Shown piece by piece: positions 27,551-37,156 of a stretch of 64,000 bases of DNA (positions are counted from its first letter, which is position 1; every line of letters starts with the position of its first letter). The stretch comes from Vicingaceae bacterium. Its GTDB lineage: Bacteria > Bacteroidota > Bacteroidia > Flavobacteriales_E > Vicingaceae. The DNA lies in NCBI GenBank assembly GCA_026003395.1, contig BPHE01000001.1:269508-333507 (forward strand), given 5' to 3'. Below the pieces are notes generated by a model. The model saw nothing but the letters and a program-made list of their open reading frames with translations. It was not told the DNA's origin and made no database searches. The position numbers and the translations under genes are program-made.

Positions 27551-27585
27551 AGGGCATTCCTTTAGGGGGATGTCCTTTTTATTTT
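27551..27585 (+). terminator. Terminator after the PorE-like gene
   Basis: AGGGCATTCC pairs with GGGATGTCCT (with G-T pairs) across a short loop and is followed by five T and an AT-rich run; 21 bases past the stop. Confidence 0.7.
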
Positions 27586-27592
27586 TAATTTT

Positions 27593-28759
27593 ATGAGAAA
27601 CAATAAATACAACCAACGTGGCGTATCGGCCGATAAAGAAGACGTACACAATGCCATTAAAAACATTGACAAAGGAATTTTTCCAAAGGCATTCTGTAAA
27701 ATTACTCAGGATGTTTATTCTTCGAACCATGTATCCATCATGCATGCAGATGGTGCAGGCACCAAGTCGTCGTTGGCATATGCTTATTGGAAAGAAACCG
27801 GGAACCTTGACGTTTGGAAAGGTATAGCGCAAGATGCTTTGGTGATGAATACAGATGACCTTTTATGTGTCGGATTTACCGGGCCCGTATACTTCTCTTC
27901 TACCATCGGAAGAAATAAATGGAGAATTCCCGGTGAAGTAATTGCCACTATCATTCAAGCATTCGAAGAGTTGAAAGATACATTTGCGAAGTTTGGATAC
28001 CAAATCATTACTACCGGAGGCGAAACCGCCGATGTAGGAGATCTTGTACAAACCATCATTGTAGATTCTACCGTATTTGGACGTATGCATAAAGATAAGG
28101 TCATCCACAATGAACGTATTAAACCGGGTGATGTGATTGTTGGTCTGGCATCTTCAGGAAAGGCCTCTTATGAATACTCTTACAACAGTGGTATAGGTAG
28201 CAACGGACTCACTTCAGCAAGACATGATTTACTTAACAAAAAAGTTGCTGCTAAATTTCCGGAAACATACGATCACCAATTAGACGATTCTGTAGCTTAT
28301 ACAGGCCCATACTATTTGACTGATTACATTCCTGAACTTAATTCTGATATTGGAAGTGCAATACTTTCTCCCACGAGAACTTACGTGCCTGTTATGATGG
28401 AAGTTTTCAATCAATGCAGAAATAAAATCAACGGAATGATTCATTGTACCGGAGGTGGTCAAACAAAAATTTTACATTTTCTGGACAAATATCATGTCAT
28501 TAAAAACAACCTATTACCCATTCCTCCATTATTCCGTATCATACAAAACACCACCAAAACTCCTTGGAGGGAAATGTATAAGGTTTTTAATATGGGACAT
28601 AGAATGGAAATTTATACAGACCTGAAGACAGCCGAAAATATTATCACTATTGCAAAGGATTTTAATATTGAAGCTCAAATCATCGGTCATGTAGAAGATT
28701 CCCCAAAACCTTTATTAACCATAGATAATGGAATTGAAAAACTTACCTATCAAAAATAA
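27593..28759 (+). CDS. purM: Phosphoribosylformylglycinamidine cyclo-ligase (AIR synthetase)
   Basis: PurM closes the imidazole ring in purine synthesis with ATP. The 388-residue protein has the start YNQRGVSADKEDV, HADGAGTKSSLAY (substrate loop), DALVMNTDDLLCVG, TTGGETADVGDLV, GDVIVGLASSGKASYEYSYN and GMIHCTGGGQTKIL followed by the C-terminal FNMGHRMEIY. These are the cores of the PurM/ATP-grasp-like AIR synthase fold; Bacteroidota forms are longer than E. coli PurM (345). It opens a tightly packed operon and is 6 bases from prfA. Confidence 0.93.
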   Translation: MRNNKYNQRGVSADKEDVHNAIKNIDKGIFPKAFCKITQDVYSSNHVSIMHADGAGTKSSLAYAYWKETGNLDVWKGIAQDALVMNTDDLLCVGFTGPVYFSSTIGRNKWRIPGEVIATIIQAFEELKDTFAKFGYQIITTGGETADVGDLVQTIIVDSTVFGRMHKDKVIHNERIKPGDVIVGLASSGKASYEYSYNSGIGSNGLTSARHDLLNKKVAAKFPETYDHQLDDSVAYTGPYYLTDYIPELNSDIGSAILSPTRTYVPVMMEVFNQCRNKINGMIHCTGGGQTKILHFLDKYHVIKNNLLPIPPLFRIIQNTTKTPWREMYKVFNMGHRMEIYTDLKTAENIITIAKDFNIEAQIIGHVEDSPKPLLTIDNGIEKLTYQK

Positions 28760-28765
28760 AGTTAT

Positions 28766-29845
28766 ATGGAGATCCTTAAGAAAATAGAACCTTTGGAATA
28801 TAAATTCAAGGAACTTTCAAATAAATTATCTGATCCGCAATTTATCAACGACCCTGTGAAATTTGCCAAACTGAATAAAGAATACAAAGAACTCGAAGAA
28901 ATTTTAAACATTGCGGAGCAAATGAAACAAATGATCAACAATCTTCAACAAGCCAAAGATATAATTGAAAACGAAAAAGATGCCGAATTGATAGAGATGG
29001 CAAAAGAAGAAGCCGAACTTGCCGAAAAAAATATTGCCAACCTCGAAGAACAACTAAAATGGAAATTAATTCCCAAAGATCCTGAAGACAGCAAAGATGC
29101 CATAATGGAAATCAGAGCCGGTACCGGAGGAGATGAAGCGGCAATATTTGCCGGAGATTTGTTTCGAATGTATACCAAGTTTTTTGAAAAAAAGGGTTGG
29201 AAATACGAAATTTTAAATGTGAACGAAGGTACCATGGGAGGTTTTAAAGAGATTCAATTATCTGTTTCGGGTGATGAAGTTTTTGGAATTTTAAAATTTG
29301 AGTCAGGTGTGCACCGTGTTCAACGTGTGCCTCAAACCGAATCCCAAGGAAGAGTGCACACATCTGCCGCAACCGTAGCTGTCCTGCCTCAAGCCGAAGA
29401 GGTGGATGTTGTGTTAAATGAAAAGGATATCAAGAAAGACACTTTCAGGGCCAGTGGTGCAGGAGGACAACATGTTAACAAAACCGAATCGGCCATTAGA
29501 TTAACCCATATTCCCACAGGCATAGTTGTGGAATGTCAGGACGAACGTTCTCAAATAAAAAATTATGAAAAAGCACTCAAATTATTGAGAACAAAAATTT
29601 ATGAAATTGAATATGAAAAACGCATGAAGGAAAGAGCCGCTCTAAGAAAATCACAAGTTTCAACCGGTGACCGTTCAGCCAAAATTCGTACCTATAACTT
29701 CCCACAAAATCGTGTAACAGATCATAGGATAGGCTTAACCCTTTATAACCTTGACAGTTTTATGGAAGGTGATATCGACGAATTGATTGAAGCTTTGAGA
29801 ATTGCCGAAAACACCGAAAAGTTACAACAACAAAACATTATTTGA
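28766..29845 (+). CDS. prfA: Peptide chain release factor 1
   Basis: RF1 reads UAG and UAA and triggers peptide release. In 359 residues it shows the N-terminal coiled helices (1-105), [38 protein letters not shown], and the catalytic GGQ at 233-235 in [39 protein letters not shown] near the C-terminus is the RF1 type, not RF2, and there is no programmed frameshift. The stop is followed at once by the pyrF start. Length fits the family. Confidence 0.96.
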   Translation: MEILKKIEPLEYKFKELSNKLSDPQFINDPVKFAKLNKEYKELEEILNIAEQMKQMINNLQQAKDIIENEKDAELIEMAKEEAELAEKNIANLEEQLKWKLIPKDPEDSKDAIMEIRAGTGGDEAAIFAGDLFRMYTKFFEKKGWKYEILNVNEGTMGGFKEIQLSVSGDEVFGILKFESGVHRVQRVPQTESQGRVHTSAATVAVLPQAEEVDVVLNEKDIKKDTFRASGAGGQHVNKTESAIRLTHIPTGIVVECQDERSQIKNYEKALKLLRTKIYEIEYEKRMKERAALRKSQVSTGDRSAKIRTYNFPQNRVTDHRIGLTLYNLDSFMEGDIDELIEALRIAENTEKLQQQNII

Positions 29846-30655
29846 ATGAAACGCTGTGATTTAATAAAAAATATTTTTCAGAAAAAAAGTGTGCTTTGTG
29901 TTGGGCTCGATACGGATATAAACCAACTTCCCAAAGGTTTTTCAAAACGTCCGGAAGACATATTGCGATTTAATCAAACAATTATTGATGCTACTAAAGA
30001 TTTTGCCGTTGCTTATAAAATAAATACGGCTTTCTATGAATCTTTAGGCCATAAGGGCTGGAAAATCATGGAAGAAACACTAAACTACATTCCTTCCGGT
30101 ATCTTTACGATAGCCGACGCAAAAAGAGGAGATATAGGGAATACATCAAGAAAATATGCCGAAGCTTTTTTTCATCAATTATCTTTTGATGCCATTACCG
30201 TAAATCCGTATATGGGTAAGGACAGCATTACTCCCTATCTGGAATTCGATAATAAATGGATAATTATTTTGGGACTCACCTCTAATGCCGGGGCCGAAGA
30301 TTTTCAATTATTACCCACACAACTTGGAAATAAAAAGGTATATGAAATTGTAATGGAAAAAACATCTGCATGGGGCACTTCAGAAAACACCATGTTTGTT
30401 GTGGGAGCGACAAGACCAACTTTCATAAGAGAAATAAGAAACAAATTTCCTCAACACTTTTTTTTAATTCCCGGTATTGGGAAACAAGGAGGTGATTTGT
30501 CCTCGACCATCAAAGCTGCAAGCAATCATGATATGACTTTTTTGATAAATGCTTCGAGATCTATCATTTTTGCTTCGCAAGATGAAGATTTTGCCGAATG
30601 TGCGGCCAATGAAGCAAAAAAGATGCAAAATGTCATGTCAAATTATTTTTCATGA
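29846..30655 (+). CDS. pyrF: Orotidine 5'-phosphate decarboxylase
   Basis: It decarboxylates OMP to UMP. The 269-residue protein is the longer type (subfamily 2), with LCVGLDTDINQLP at the start, FAVAYKINTAFYE, the catalytic DAKRGDIGNTS around Lys93, and VGATRPTFIREIR and LIPGIGKQGGD for phosphate binding. Its ATG directly follows the prfA stop, and its last four bases overlap the next start (ATGA), so translation is likely coupled. Confidence 0.95.
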   Translation: MKRCDLIKNIFQKKSVLCVGLDTDINQLPKGFSKRPEDILRFNQTIIDATKDFAVAYKINTAFYESLGHKGWKIMEETLNYIPSGIFTIADAKRGDIGNTSRKYAEAFFHQLSFDAITVNPYMGKDSITPYLEFDNKWIIILGLTSNAGAEDFQLLPTQLGNKKVYEIVMEKTSAWGTSENTMFVVGATRPTFIREIRNKFPQHFFLIPGIGKQGGDLSSTIKAASNHDMTFLINASRSIIFASQDEDFAECAANEAKKMQNVMSNYFS

Positions 30656-31938
30656 TAACAAATGAAGATATTTTGCACTTTGTCTGGAAAACCAGACAAT
30701 TTAACCAAAATAATTTAACCACTACCCACAACGAAACCATTCGTATTATTTCACCTGGTTGGCACAACCATGATCAAGGACCGGATTTTATCAATGCAAA
30801 AATTGCGATTGGCAACACTATTTGGGCAGGAAATGTAGAAATTCATATTAAAAGCTCAGATTGGTTACATCATGGGCATCAACATGATCCGAATTACCGG
30901 AATGTTATTTTGCATGTGGTTTATGAACACGATCAGGAGATAGAACATCTGATAGGATGTCCCACATTGCAACTGAAAGGTCGCATACCAAGAATGGTCC
31001 TTCAAAAATATGCCTGTTTACAAGAATCATCCAACGATATTGTCTGTGGGCCTTATTTAAACAGAGAAATACGTTCTTACTTCTCTCTTTTCTGGGATAG
31101 CTGGATTATAGAAAGATGGCAAAGAAAAATCAAAGAAAAACAAAAATTCAACGACATTATCAAAAACGATTGGCAACATTTATTTCAAATCTTTCTTTTT
31201 GATTCTTTCGGCTTCGGAATACATAAATCAAACATGGAACTGTTGGGTCTGTCCATACCTCCAAAAGTATTGTCAAATCACAAAGACAACCTGTTGCAAC
31301 TGGAAGCTATTTTGTTTGGCATGGCCGGTTTTTTGAACGAAGATGCCGTAGATTCTTATCAACTTCGGTTGATAAAAGAATTTGAATTTCTAAAGTCAAA
31401 ATGGAAATTGAACCCACCCACCATACAATGGAAATTTTCCCGAACCAGACCTGCCAATTTTCCAACTATACGTTTGGCCCAACTTGCAGCATTATATCAC
31501 TCCAGTCAAGGATTATTATCCATTGTCAACAATCCGGACAAAATATACAAAAATATCTTTGAACTATTTTCTTTCAAAGTTTCTGAATATTGGCAACAAC
31601 ATTATCATTTTGGAAAAAAATTTGGTCAAAACAAAAATTTTCAATTCAAATTGAGTGCCGACTCGGCAGGTAAAATCATATCCAATGCACTTTTGCCTTT
31701 TTTGTTTTATTATGCCGACCAATTAAATATGCCGGAATTAAAAGAATCTATATTGACAATCCCTGAAAAAATTAAACCCGAAAAAAATAAAATTACGGCA
31801 AAATGGTTATCTTTGGGTGTTGCGAATCAAAACCAACTCCATTCGCAAGCGCTAATGGAATTATACAATAATTATTGTGTTCATAAAAAATGTACGTCAT
31901 GCAAGATAGGAAACAAAATACTCTCATCAACAACATAA
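30652..31938 (+). CDS. DUF2851 family protein
   Basis: 428 residues, no signal peptide or membrane helix. Early segments IISPGWHNHDQGPDFINAKI and GNVEIHIKSSDWLHHGHQ with HPNYRNVILHVVYEHD-like spacing are those of DUF2851, a family widespread in Bacteroidota. The His/Asp-rich N-terminal third (H-Q/H..D..Y..V.LHVV.E.D) recalls restriction-endonuclease-like metal sites, but that is inference and the function is unknown. A CTSCK motif near the end holds two Cys. The gene overlaps pyrF by 4 bases and pspC by 49 bases, so it is firmly in this operon. Confidence 0.85.
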   Translation: MITNEDILHFVWKTRQFNQNNLTTTHNETIRIISPGWHNHDQGPDFINAKIAIGNTIWAGNVEIHIKSSDWLHHGHQHDPNYRNVILHVVYEHDQEIEHLIGCPTLQLKGRIPRMVLQKYACLQESSNDIVCGPYLNREIRSYFSLFWDSWIIERWQRKIKEKQKFNDIIKNDWQHLFQIFLFDSFGFGIHKSNMELLGLSIPPKVLSNHKDNLLQLEAILFGMAGFLNEDAVDSYQLRLIKEFEFLKSKWKLNPPTIQWKFSRTRPANFPTIRLAQLAALYHSSQGLLSIVNNPDKIYKNIFELFSFKVSEYWQQHYHFGKKFGQNKNFQFKLSADSAGKIISNALLPFLFYYADQLNMPELKESILTIPEKIKPEKNKITAKWLSLGVANQNQLHSQALMELYNNYCVHKKCTSCKIGNKILSSTT

Positions 31939-32156
31939 GCAATCATGTGCTGGCCTTTTTTGGCAAACAAGCATTTGGTGTATGTGAATGGTGGGCTGAA
32001 AAATTAAATATTCCCACCCATAAACTCCGCCTTCTATTCATCTATGCATCCTTTCTCACATTGGGGTCTCCATTGATTATTTATCTGCCAATGGCATTTA
32101 TAAAAGAATTAAAAAAATATCTTTTTAACGGTCGTAAATCAATTTGGGAAGTATAG
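31890..32156 (+). CDS. PspC domain membrane protein
   Basis: 88 residues. The FGVCEWWAEKLNIPTHKLRLLFIYASFLTLGSPLIIYLPMAF stretch, given here only by its ends FGVCEWWAEKLN and LIIYLPMAF, matches the PspC domain: a short amphipathic start, then one or two membrane helices. PspC proteins sense or respond to envelope stress in phage-shock-type systems; no other psp gene is present. The N-terminus overlaps the DUF2851 gene by 49 bases in another frame; the ATG at 31899 would reduce the overlap a little. Confidence 0.78.
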   Translation: MYVMQDRKQNTLINNISNHVLAFFGKQAFGVCEWWAEKLNIPTHKLRLLFIYASFLTLGSPLIIYLPMAFIKELKKYLFNGRKSIWEV

Positions 32157-33170
32157 ATGTTTTCTTTAAACCGATTTTATTATTTGCTTGCATTATTGAT
32201 CCTAATTTTATTGATAGGGACGGCCGGCTATCATTGGATTGATGATTACAACTGGATAGATGCCTTGTTTATGACCATCATCACCATATCCACCGTAGGA
32301 TATGAAGAAGTAAAACCTTTATCGGATGATGGCAAGTTGTTCACTATATTTCTCATTATTTTTAGTTTTGGAATTTTCACATATGCCATCTCGCAACTTA
32401 CTTTATTGGTTTTAAATAATGAATGGAAAAAAATTCTTTTATATACAAGAACCATCGCTAAAATAAAAAAAATGAAAGACCATGTTATCATTTGCGGATT
32501 TGGCCGCAATGGAAGACAAGCCCTAAGAGAACTTCTCAAAAGGGAATTGAATGTAGTGATTATTGAAAACAAACCGATTGACGATGAATTTATCAGAGAA
32601 TTTGCACGATACAAATCGGTTGTTTTTATTGAAGGCAATGCCACTTCTGAAGCCGTTTTGGAAAAGGCCGGCGTGAAAACTGCAGGAGCCATTATCACCA
32701 CTTTGCCAAATGATGCCGATAATCTGTATGTTGTCATTACTGCAAGATATTTAAATCCTCAAGTGCAGATTATTTCAAGGGCATCCGAAGACAATTCGTT
32801 TGAAATTCTTATTAAAGCCGGGGCAAACAATGTGATCATGCCCGATAAAATTGGTGGTGCCCACATGGCCAATCTTGTTGCAAGACCTGCCTTGATAGAA
32901 TTTTTCGACTATCTTTCCGGTAATCTGCAAAAAGACGTATACATTGAAGAAGTTAACTTAGATAGAATAAATCCTGATATCATAGGAAAAACTATAGAAG
33001 AATTGAACATACGTACCTTGACCGGAGTAAATTTGATAGGTTACAAAGACAAAAATGGATTTATGCACCTCAACCCTCCACCAGGATTGATTTTAGAAGA
33101 AAACATGAAGTTTTATGTACTTGGCAATAAAGAACAAATCGAAAAATTTGAAAAAATTATCAAAGAATGA
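32157..33170 (+). CDS. Potassium channel protein with RCK (TrkA-N) domain
   Basis: 337 residues. Two membrane helices (about 8-24 and 61-85) flank a pore loop with selectivity filter TVGYE (46-50). An RCK domain follows with the Rossmann motif CGFGRNGRQ (113-121), IEGNAT and IITTLPNDADNLYVV, and a TrkA-C domain to the end. This is the build of two-helix ligand-gated K+ channels such as MthK. The filter has Glu where most channels have the GD pair (TVGYGD). It begins one base after the pspC stop and overlaps the next gene by 4 bases. Confidence 0.9.
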   Translation: MFSLNRFYYLLALLILILLIGTAGYHWIDDYNWIDALFMTIITISTVGYEEVKPLSDDGKLFTIFLIIFSFGIFTYAISQLTLLVLNNEWKKILLYTRTIAKIKKMKDHVIICGFGRNGRQALRELLKRELNVVIIENKPIDDEFIREFARYKSVVFIEGNATSEAVLEKAGVKTAGAIITTLPNDADNLYVVITARYLNPQVQIISRASEDNSFEILIKAGANNVIMPDKIGGAHMANLVARPALIEFFDYLSGNLQKDVYIEEVNLDRINPDIIGKTIEELNIRTLTGVNLIGYKDKNGFMHLNPPPGLILEENMKFYVLGNKEQIEKFEKIIKE

Positions 33171-34072
33171 AGTATTTCATCACCGGCAGTAATGGATTAT
33201 TAGGTCAAACCATTTACAAAAACTTACAAAAAAATTTCTTTGTCCCCAAAGAAAATATTTATGCTGTCTCCCGTGGCTCCAACAGAATATCCTACATACC
33301 CGACAACCGTTTTATTTCTTGGGATTTGACCCGTAAGGAAATTGATTGGCCTTACTTACCCGACAGAGATTCTGTTTTGATACATTGTGCCGCAATGACC
33401 AATGTAGACGAATGTGAGAAAAAACAACACCTGGCTTATCAATGCAATGTCGAAGCAAGCCGCAACCTTGCTGCTTTTGCAAATCAACAAAATTGCAAGT
33501 TTATTTTTTTGTCAACCGATTTTGTTTTTGATGGATCGAAAGGAATATATGAAGAAAATGACCCTCCCAATCCGGTCAACTATTACGGAAAAACAAAAAT
33601 GTGGGCCGAACAATCTGTGTTGGAAGAAAAACCCGACACAATCATTGTCAGAACAATCGTTGTATATGGGCATGGCATTGGTTTGTCAAAAAAAAATATT
33701 GTAGAGTTTATTTTAGAGAAATTATTGAATAACCAACCCGTCACCCTGGTTCAAGATCAATACCGTATGCCCACATATGTAGAAGATTTGGCCGATGCAG
33801 TGATTAAACTTTCTCAAACCGGCTTAAAGGGAATTTTTCATATTTCCGGTGGTGAACAAATGTCTATTGCAGATATGGGCAGAAAAATTGCAGAATATTT
33901 AAACAAACCCATAGATTTGATCAGCCCGGTCGACAGTAATTATTTTGCCAATATGGCTCCCCGCCCTCCCAAAACCGGTTTTTCTTTAAAAAAAATAAGC
34001 AATTCCATTCACTATTCCCCCACTCCATTTATCCAAAGTATAGATTCAATTTATAAGCAAATCATTAAATAA
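33167..34072 (+). CDS. dTDP-4-dehydrorhamnose reductase-like SDR protein
   Basis: 301 residues of an extended short-chain dehydrogenase. The NAD(P) loop is FITGSNGLLGQ (3-13), then SVLIHCAAMTNVDECE, FLSTDFVFDGSKGIYEE, the catalytic YYGKTKMWAE (Tyr...Lys) and FHISGGEQMSIADMG. These match RmlD-like reductases, which make dTDP-rhamnose, but no other rml gene is near, so the sugar substrate is uncertain. Last gene of the purM operon. Confidence 0.85.
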   Translation: MKYFITGSNGLLGQTIYKNLQKNFFVPKENIYAVSRGSNRISYIPDNRFISWDLTRKEIDWPYLPDRDSVLIHCAAMTNVDECEKKQHLAYQCNVEASRNLAAFANQQNCKFIFLSTDFVFDGSKGIYEENDPPNPVNYYGKTKMWAEQSVLEEKPDTIIVRTIVVYGHGIGLSKKNIVEFILEKLLNNQPVTLVQDQYRMPTYVEDLADAVIKLSQTGLKGIFHISGGEQMSIADMGRKIAEYLNKPIDLISPVDSNYFANMAPRPPKTGFSLKKISNSIHYSPTPFIQSIDSIYKQIIK

Positions 34073-34097
34073 TTTTTAATTTTTTTTAAGAAAATAA

Positions 34098-34105
34098 TAT
34101 CTTTG
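34098..34105 (+). promoter_or_regulatory. -7 promoter element (TATCTTTG) for the Na+ transporter operon
   Basis: Exact TAnnTTTG, 20 bases before the ATG at 34126. Confidence 0.5.
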
Positions 34106-34125
34106 AAACCCTAATAAATTTCAGA

Positions 34126-35799
34126 ATGAAAAGAACAAACGAAAAGTGGGGTTCGCGTATTGGTTTGATATTGGCCATGGCAGGCAATGCCGTGGGACTG
34201 GGTAATTTTTTAAGATTTCCCGTACAAGCAGTAAATAATGGTGGTGGAGCATTCATCATTCCCTATATTGTTTGTTTTCTATTGATGGGCATTCCGCTTT
34301 TATGGATAGAATGGTCTATGGGGCGTTTCGGTGGAAAGAAAAACCACCACTCTACCCCATTCATTCTCGACAGTATGAACAATCAAAATTTTTGGAAGTA
34401 TATCGGAGTGTTTGGTATTTTCACCAATGTGGCCGTGGCAGCTTATTATTGCTATATTGAGAGTTGGACCATGGCATACGTTTACCATTCACTCATCGGA
34501 ACATTCGACGGTTTGTCTCAAAGTGAAGTGGCCAATTTTTTTTCAAGTTATGTCGACTTCGCCAAGTCAACTACGGGCATTCCTTATGAAGCCGTATGGT
34601 TTTACATTATTTGCCTGCTATTGAATACATGGATTCTTTCCAAGGGATTGCAAGGGGTTGAAAGGGCAGCCAAAATCGGAGTGCCCATGCTCTTGATTTT
34701 CGGATTTTTTCTGGCAATCAGAAGTTTAACCCTTGGCACATCCGGAGCTACACCCGAACATCCTGATGCAAATGCATGGGATGGTTTCAACTTTTTATGG
34801 GAACCAAATTTCACCTCACTATCTGACCCTAAGGTTTGGTTTGCGGCTGCCGGTCAGATTTTTTTCACATTATCGGTCGGAATGGGTACTATTCAGTGCT
34901 ATGCATCTTATGTAAGAGAAAACGAAGATATTGCCCTCAACTCTCTCACGGCAGGTTTTACCAACGAATTCGTAGAGATTGTCCTTGGCAGCATGATTGT
35001 CATTCCCATTGCTGCGGGTTATCTAGGTATCGATTGGGTATTGGAAAATGCCGGCTTTGGCATGGCCTTTCAAACTATGCCATATTTATTTGAAAAATGG
35101 GGCCCTCTTTTATCGGCATTGGCAGGCGTGATGTGGTTTGGTTTATTATTTTTTGCCGGAATCACTTCGTCGTTAGCAATGGGGACGCCCTGGATAGGGT
35201 TTATGCAGGATGAATTTAAATGGACAAGAAAAAAATCTGCATGGTCTTTTGGAGCATTTGTTTTGATTCTTGGATTGCCTACTGTTTTCTTTTTCAATCA
35301 AGGAGTATTCGATGAATATGATTACTGGGCGGGTACGTTTTCACTTGTAATTTTTGCCACACTCGAAACAATTTTATTTGCCTGGATTTATGGAGTTGAT
35401 AAGGGCTGGGAAGAACTTAAAAAAGGAGCCGAAATCAAACTGCCGGAATTTTACAAATGGGTACTTAAATACATCACCCCTGTCATGCTAATTTTGGTAT
35501 TTATCGGTGCGTTATTCACACCTGCCAACAACGATTGGGCTAATGCCATACACTCTTTGTCTTCCGGTAATGGCTGGCCTTTAGACAATTCATCTATCGT
35601 CAAAATGATTAGCCATGCCGGTATAAATGAACAAATAGAAGCAGCCATCATGCAAGACAATCTACAACTTGCAAGCGAACTGAAAAACAAAAAATTGTAT
35701 CTTACAGGTGCCAGGATTTTATTGTTAATAGCATTTATATTTATTTCATTTCTGGTATATCTTGCACATTTTAATAAAACAAAAAAACAACAATCATGA
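34126..35799 (+). CDS. Sodium-dependent transporter, NSS (SNF) family
   Basis: 557 residues with about 12 membrane helices. The signature is WGSRIGLILAMAGNAVGLGNFLRFP at the N-terminus, shown by its core AGNAVGLGNFLRFP, where unwound helix 1 binds Na+ and substrate; GGGAFIIPYI, PLLWIEWSMGRFGG and FFTLSVGMGTIQCYASY further support it. NSS transporters import amino acids or related amines with Na+; the substrate cannot be told. The stop overlaps the start of a 38-residue membrane peptide gene, as in two-subunit methionine carriers of the MetP/MetS type. Confidence 0.93.
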   Translation: MKRTNEKWGSRIGLILAMAGNAVGLGNFLRFPVQAVNNGGGAFIIPYIVCFLLMGIPLLWIEWSMGRFGGKKNHHSTPFILDSMNNQNFWKYIGVFGIFTNVAVAAYYCYIESWTMAYVYHSLIGTFDGLSQSEVANFFSSYVDFAKSTTGIPYEAVWFYIICLLLNTWILSKGLQGVERAAKIGVPMLLIFGFFLAIRSLTLGTSGATPEHPDANAWDGFNFLWEPNFTSLSDPKVWFAAAGQIFFTLSVGMGTIQCYASYVRENEDIALNSLTAGFTNEFVEIVLGSMIVIPIAAGYLGIDWVLENAGFGMAFQTMPYLFEKWGPLLSALAGVMWFGLLFFAGITSSLAMGTPWIGFMQDEFKWTRKKSAWSFGAFVLILGLPTVFFFNQGVFDEYDYWAGTFSLVIFATLETILFAWIYGVDKGWEELKKGAEIKLPEFYKWVLKYITPVMLILVFIGALFTPANNDWANAIHSLSSGNGWPLDNSSIVKMISHAGINEQIEAAIMQDNLQLASELKNKKLYLTGARILLLIAFIFISFLVYLAHFNKTKKQQS

Positions 35800-35912
35800 A
35801 AACATCGGCGTTAATAATGATGTTGATAACACAAGGATTGGTTACTGCCGTAACAGTTTATCTTTACATGAAAATCTTAAACACCCGTAAAGATAAAGAT
35901 TTAAAAGACTGA
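35796..35912 (+). CDS. MetS-like small subunit of NSS transporter
   Basis: 38 residues: MKTSALIMMLITQGLVTAV, then TVYLYMKILNTRKDKDLKD. It is one membrane helix (about 4-26) with a charged cytoplasmic tail. The ATG overlaps the transporter stop (ATGA), which argues for coupled translation. A similar tiny protein (MetS) is required by the Corynebacterium MetP transporter, and short helices of this size often follow NSS genes. Identity is inferred from position, size and layout. Confidence 0.72.
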   Translation: MKTSALIMMLITQGLVTAVTVYLYMKILNTRKDKDLKD

Positions 35913-35949
35913 TTCGATGCCCTGCTTGTGCCAACAACTGAATCGATGA

Positions 35950-36633
35950 ATGTCAAAACACAAAAAGATATTTTATTTCACTAAAACCGAACGTTTGGGA
36001 ACACTTATCCTACTGGTATTGATATTCATATCGATTATAATTCGTTTTATTCTGAAAGAACAAAAAAATTCATATAATCAACATCTAAAATTCATTCAAG
36101 ACAATTATATTTCAGCTATCGACTCAATGTATCAATCCATAGAAACCAAACAGTCATCATACGAAAGGAATAATCAGGTAAATAAATATTATAACAGGTC
36201 AAACAAAACCAACTATATCCGAAGTAAAAATGCAACCTTAAAAAAAATTGACCTTAATACGGCCGACAGCATCCAATTGGAATCATTGCCTTATATAGGC
36301 CCCACATTAAGCAAAAGAATAATCAGATACAGAGAACTACTCGGCGGCTTCTATTCCATACAACAATTACGGGAAATCTATCAGTTGGATACAACAAAAC
36401 TACCCATTATCGAAAATTACCTCACCATCGACACCACCCTTGTCAAAAAAATCCCTATCAATCATACAACCTTCAACGAATTGTCCCGGCATCCGTATTT
36501 TGATAAAATAACCGTAAAAAAAATTTTTGTTTATCTGCGGGAAAATAAAAATTTTAAGGAAATTAGCAACCTGTATCAATGCCTTGATTCAAATAAAGTT
36601 GAAAAAATTAAATATTATATAAGTTTCGAATAA
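35950..36633 (+). CDS. Membrane-anchored helix-hairpin-helix (ComEA-like) protein
   Basis: 227 residues. One membrane helix (about 17-34, LILLVLIFISIIIRFIL) is followed by a polar, Asn/Tyr-rich linker and a helix-hairpin-helix pair near 98-160 (IDLNTADSIQLESLPYIGP, then LSKRIIRYRELLGGFYS). A second, less clear HhH-like unit follows (FNELSRHPYFDKITVKKIF). ComEA proteins bind incoming DNA outside the membrane during transformation; the layout agrees, but general DNA binding is all that can be claimed. Its stop is directly next to the apt start. Confidence 0.82.
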   Translation: MSKHKKIFYFTKTERLGTLILLVLIFISIIIRFILKEQKNSYNQHLKFIQDNYISAIDSMYQSIETKQSSYERNNQVNKYYNRSNKTNYIRSKNATLKKIDLNTADSIQLESLPYIGPTLSKRIIRYRELLGGFYSIQQLREIYQLDTTKLPIIENYLTIDTTLVKKIPINHTTFNELSRHPYFDKITVKKIFVYLRENKNFKEISNLYQCLDSNKVEKIKYYISFE

Positions 36634-37152
36634 ATGGACCTTAAACAATATATCAGAGACATACCGGACTTTCCTAAACCCGGTATTATATTTAAAGACA
36701 TCACCCCACTTTTGGCTAATCCAAAAGCCATTAAAGTTTGCAAAGAATTACTCATCGACCACTGGCAAAACACAGGATTAACCGCAATAATGGCCATTGA
36801 AAGCCGGGGATTCTTATTTGGCATGATCATGGCCGAAGCACTGAATATCAAATTTATACCTGTTAGAAAAAAAGGAAAACTTCCTTACAAAACTATCCGG
36901 GAAGAATATCAATTGGAATACGGTACCTCCACAATAGAAATACATTCTGATGCTCTCAACCAACAAGACAAAGTACTCATCCATGATGACCTTCTTGCAA
37001 CAGGAGGCACAGCAAAAGCAGCTGCCAATCTTGCCAGAAAATGCAATGCTTCAGTAGCCGGGTTTTCTTTTTTAATAGAACTTTCTGCATTAAACGGACG
37101 CAATGAATTAGAAACATTTTCGCAAAAAATAAACAGTATAATAAAATTCTAA
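36634..37152 (+). CDS. apt: Adenine phosphoribosyltransferase
   Basis: Apt makes AMP from adenine and PRPP. The 172-residue protein has [19 protein letters not shown] (9-27), IESRGFLFG (adenine site), [12 protein letters not shown] and the PRPP-binding loop [14 protein letters not shown] (114-127). Length is normal. It follows the HhH gene without a gap and precedes the acyl-CoA dehydrogenase by 4 bases. Confidence 0.96.
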   Translation: MDLKQYIRDIPDFPKPGIIFKDITPLLANPKAIKVCKELLIDHWQNTGLTAIMAIESRGFLFGMIMAEALNIKFIPVRKKGKLPYKTIREEYQLEYGTSTIEIHSDALNQQDKVLIHDDLLATGGTAKAAANLARKCNASVAGFSFLIELSALNGRNELETFSQKINSIIKF

Positions 37153-37156
37153 AAAT

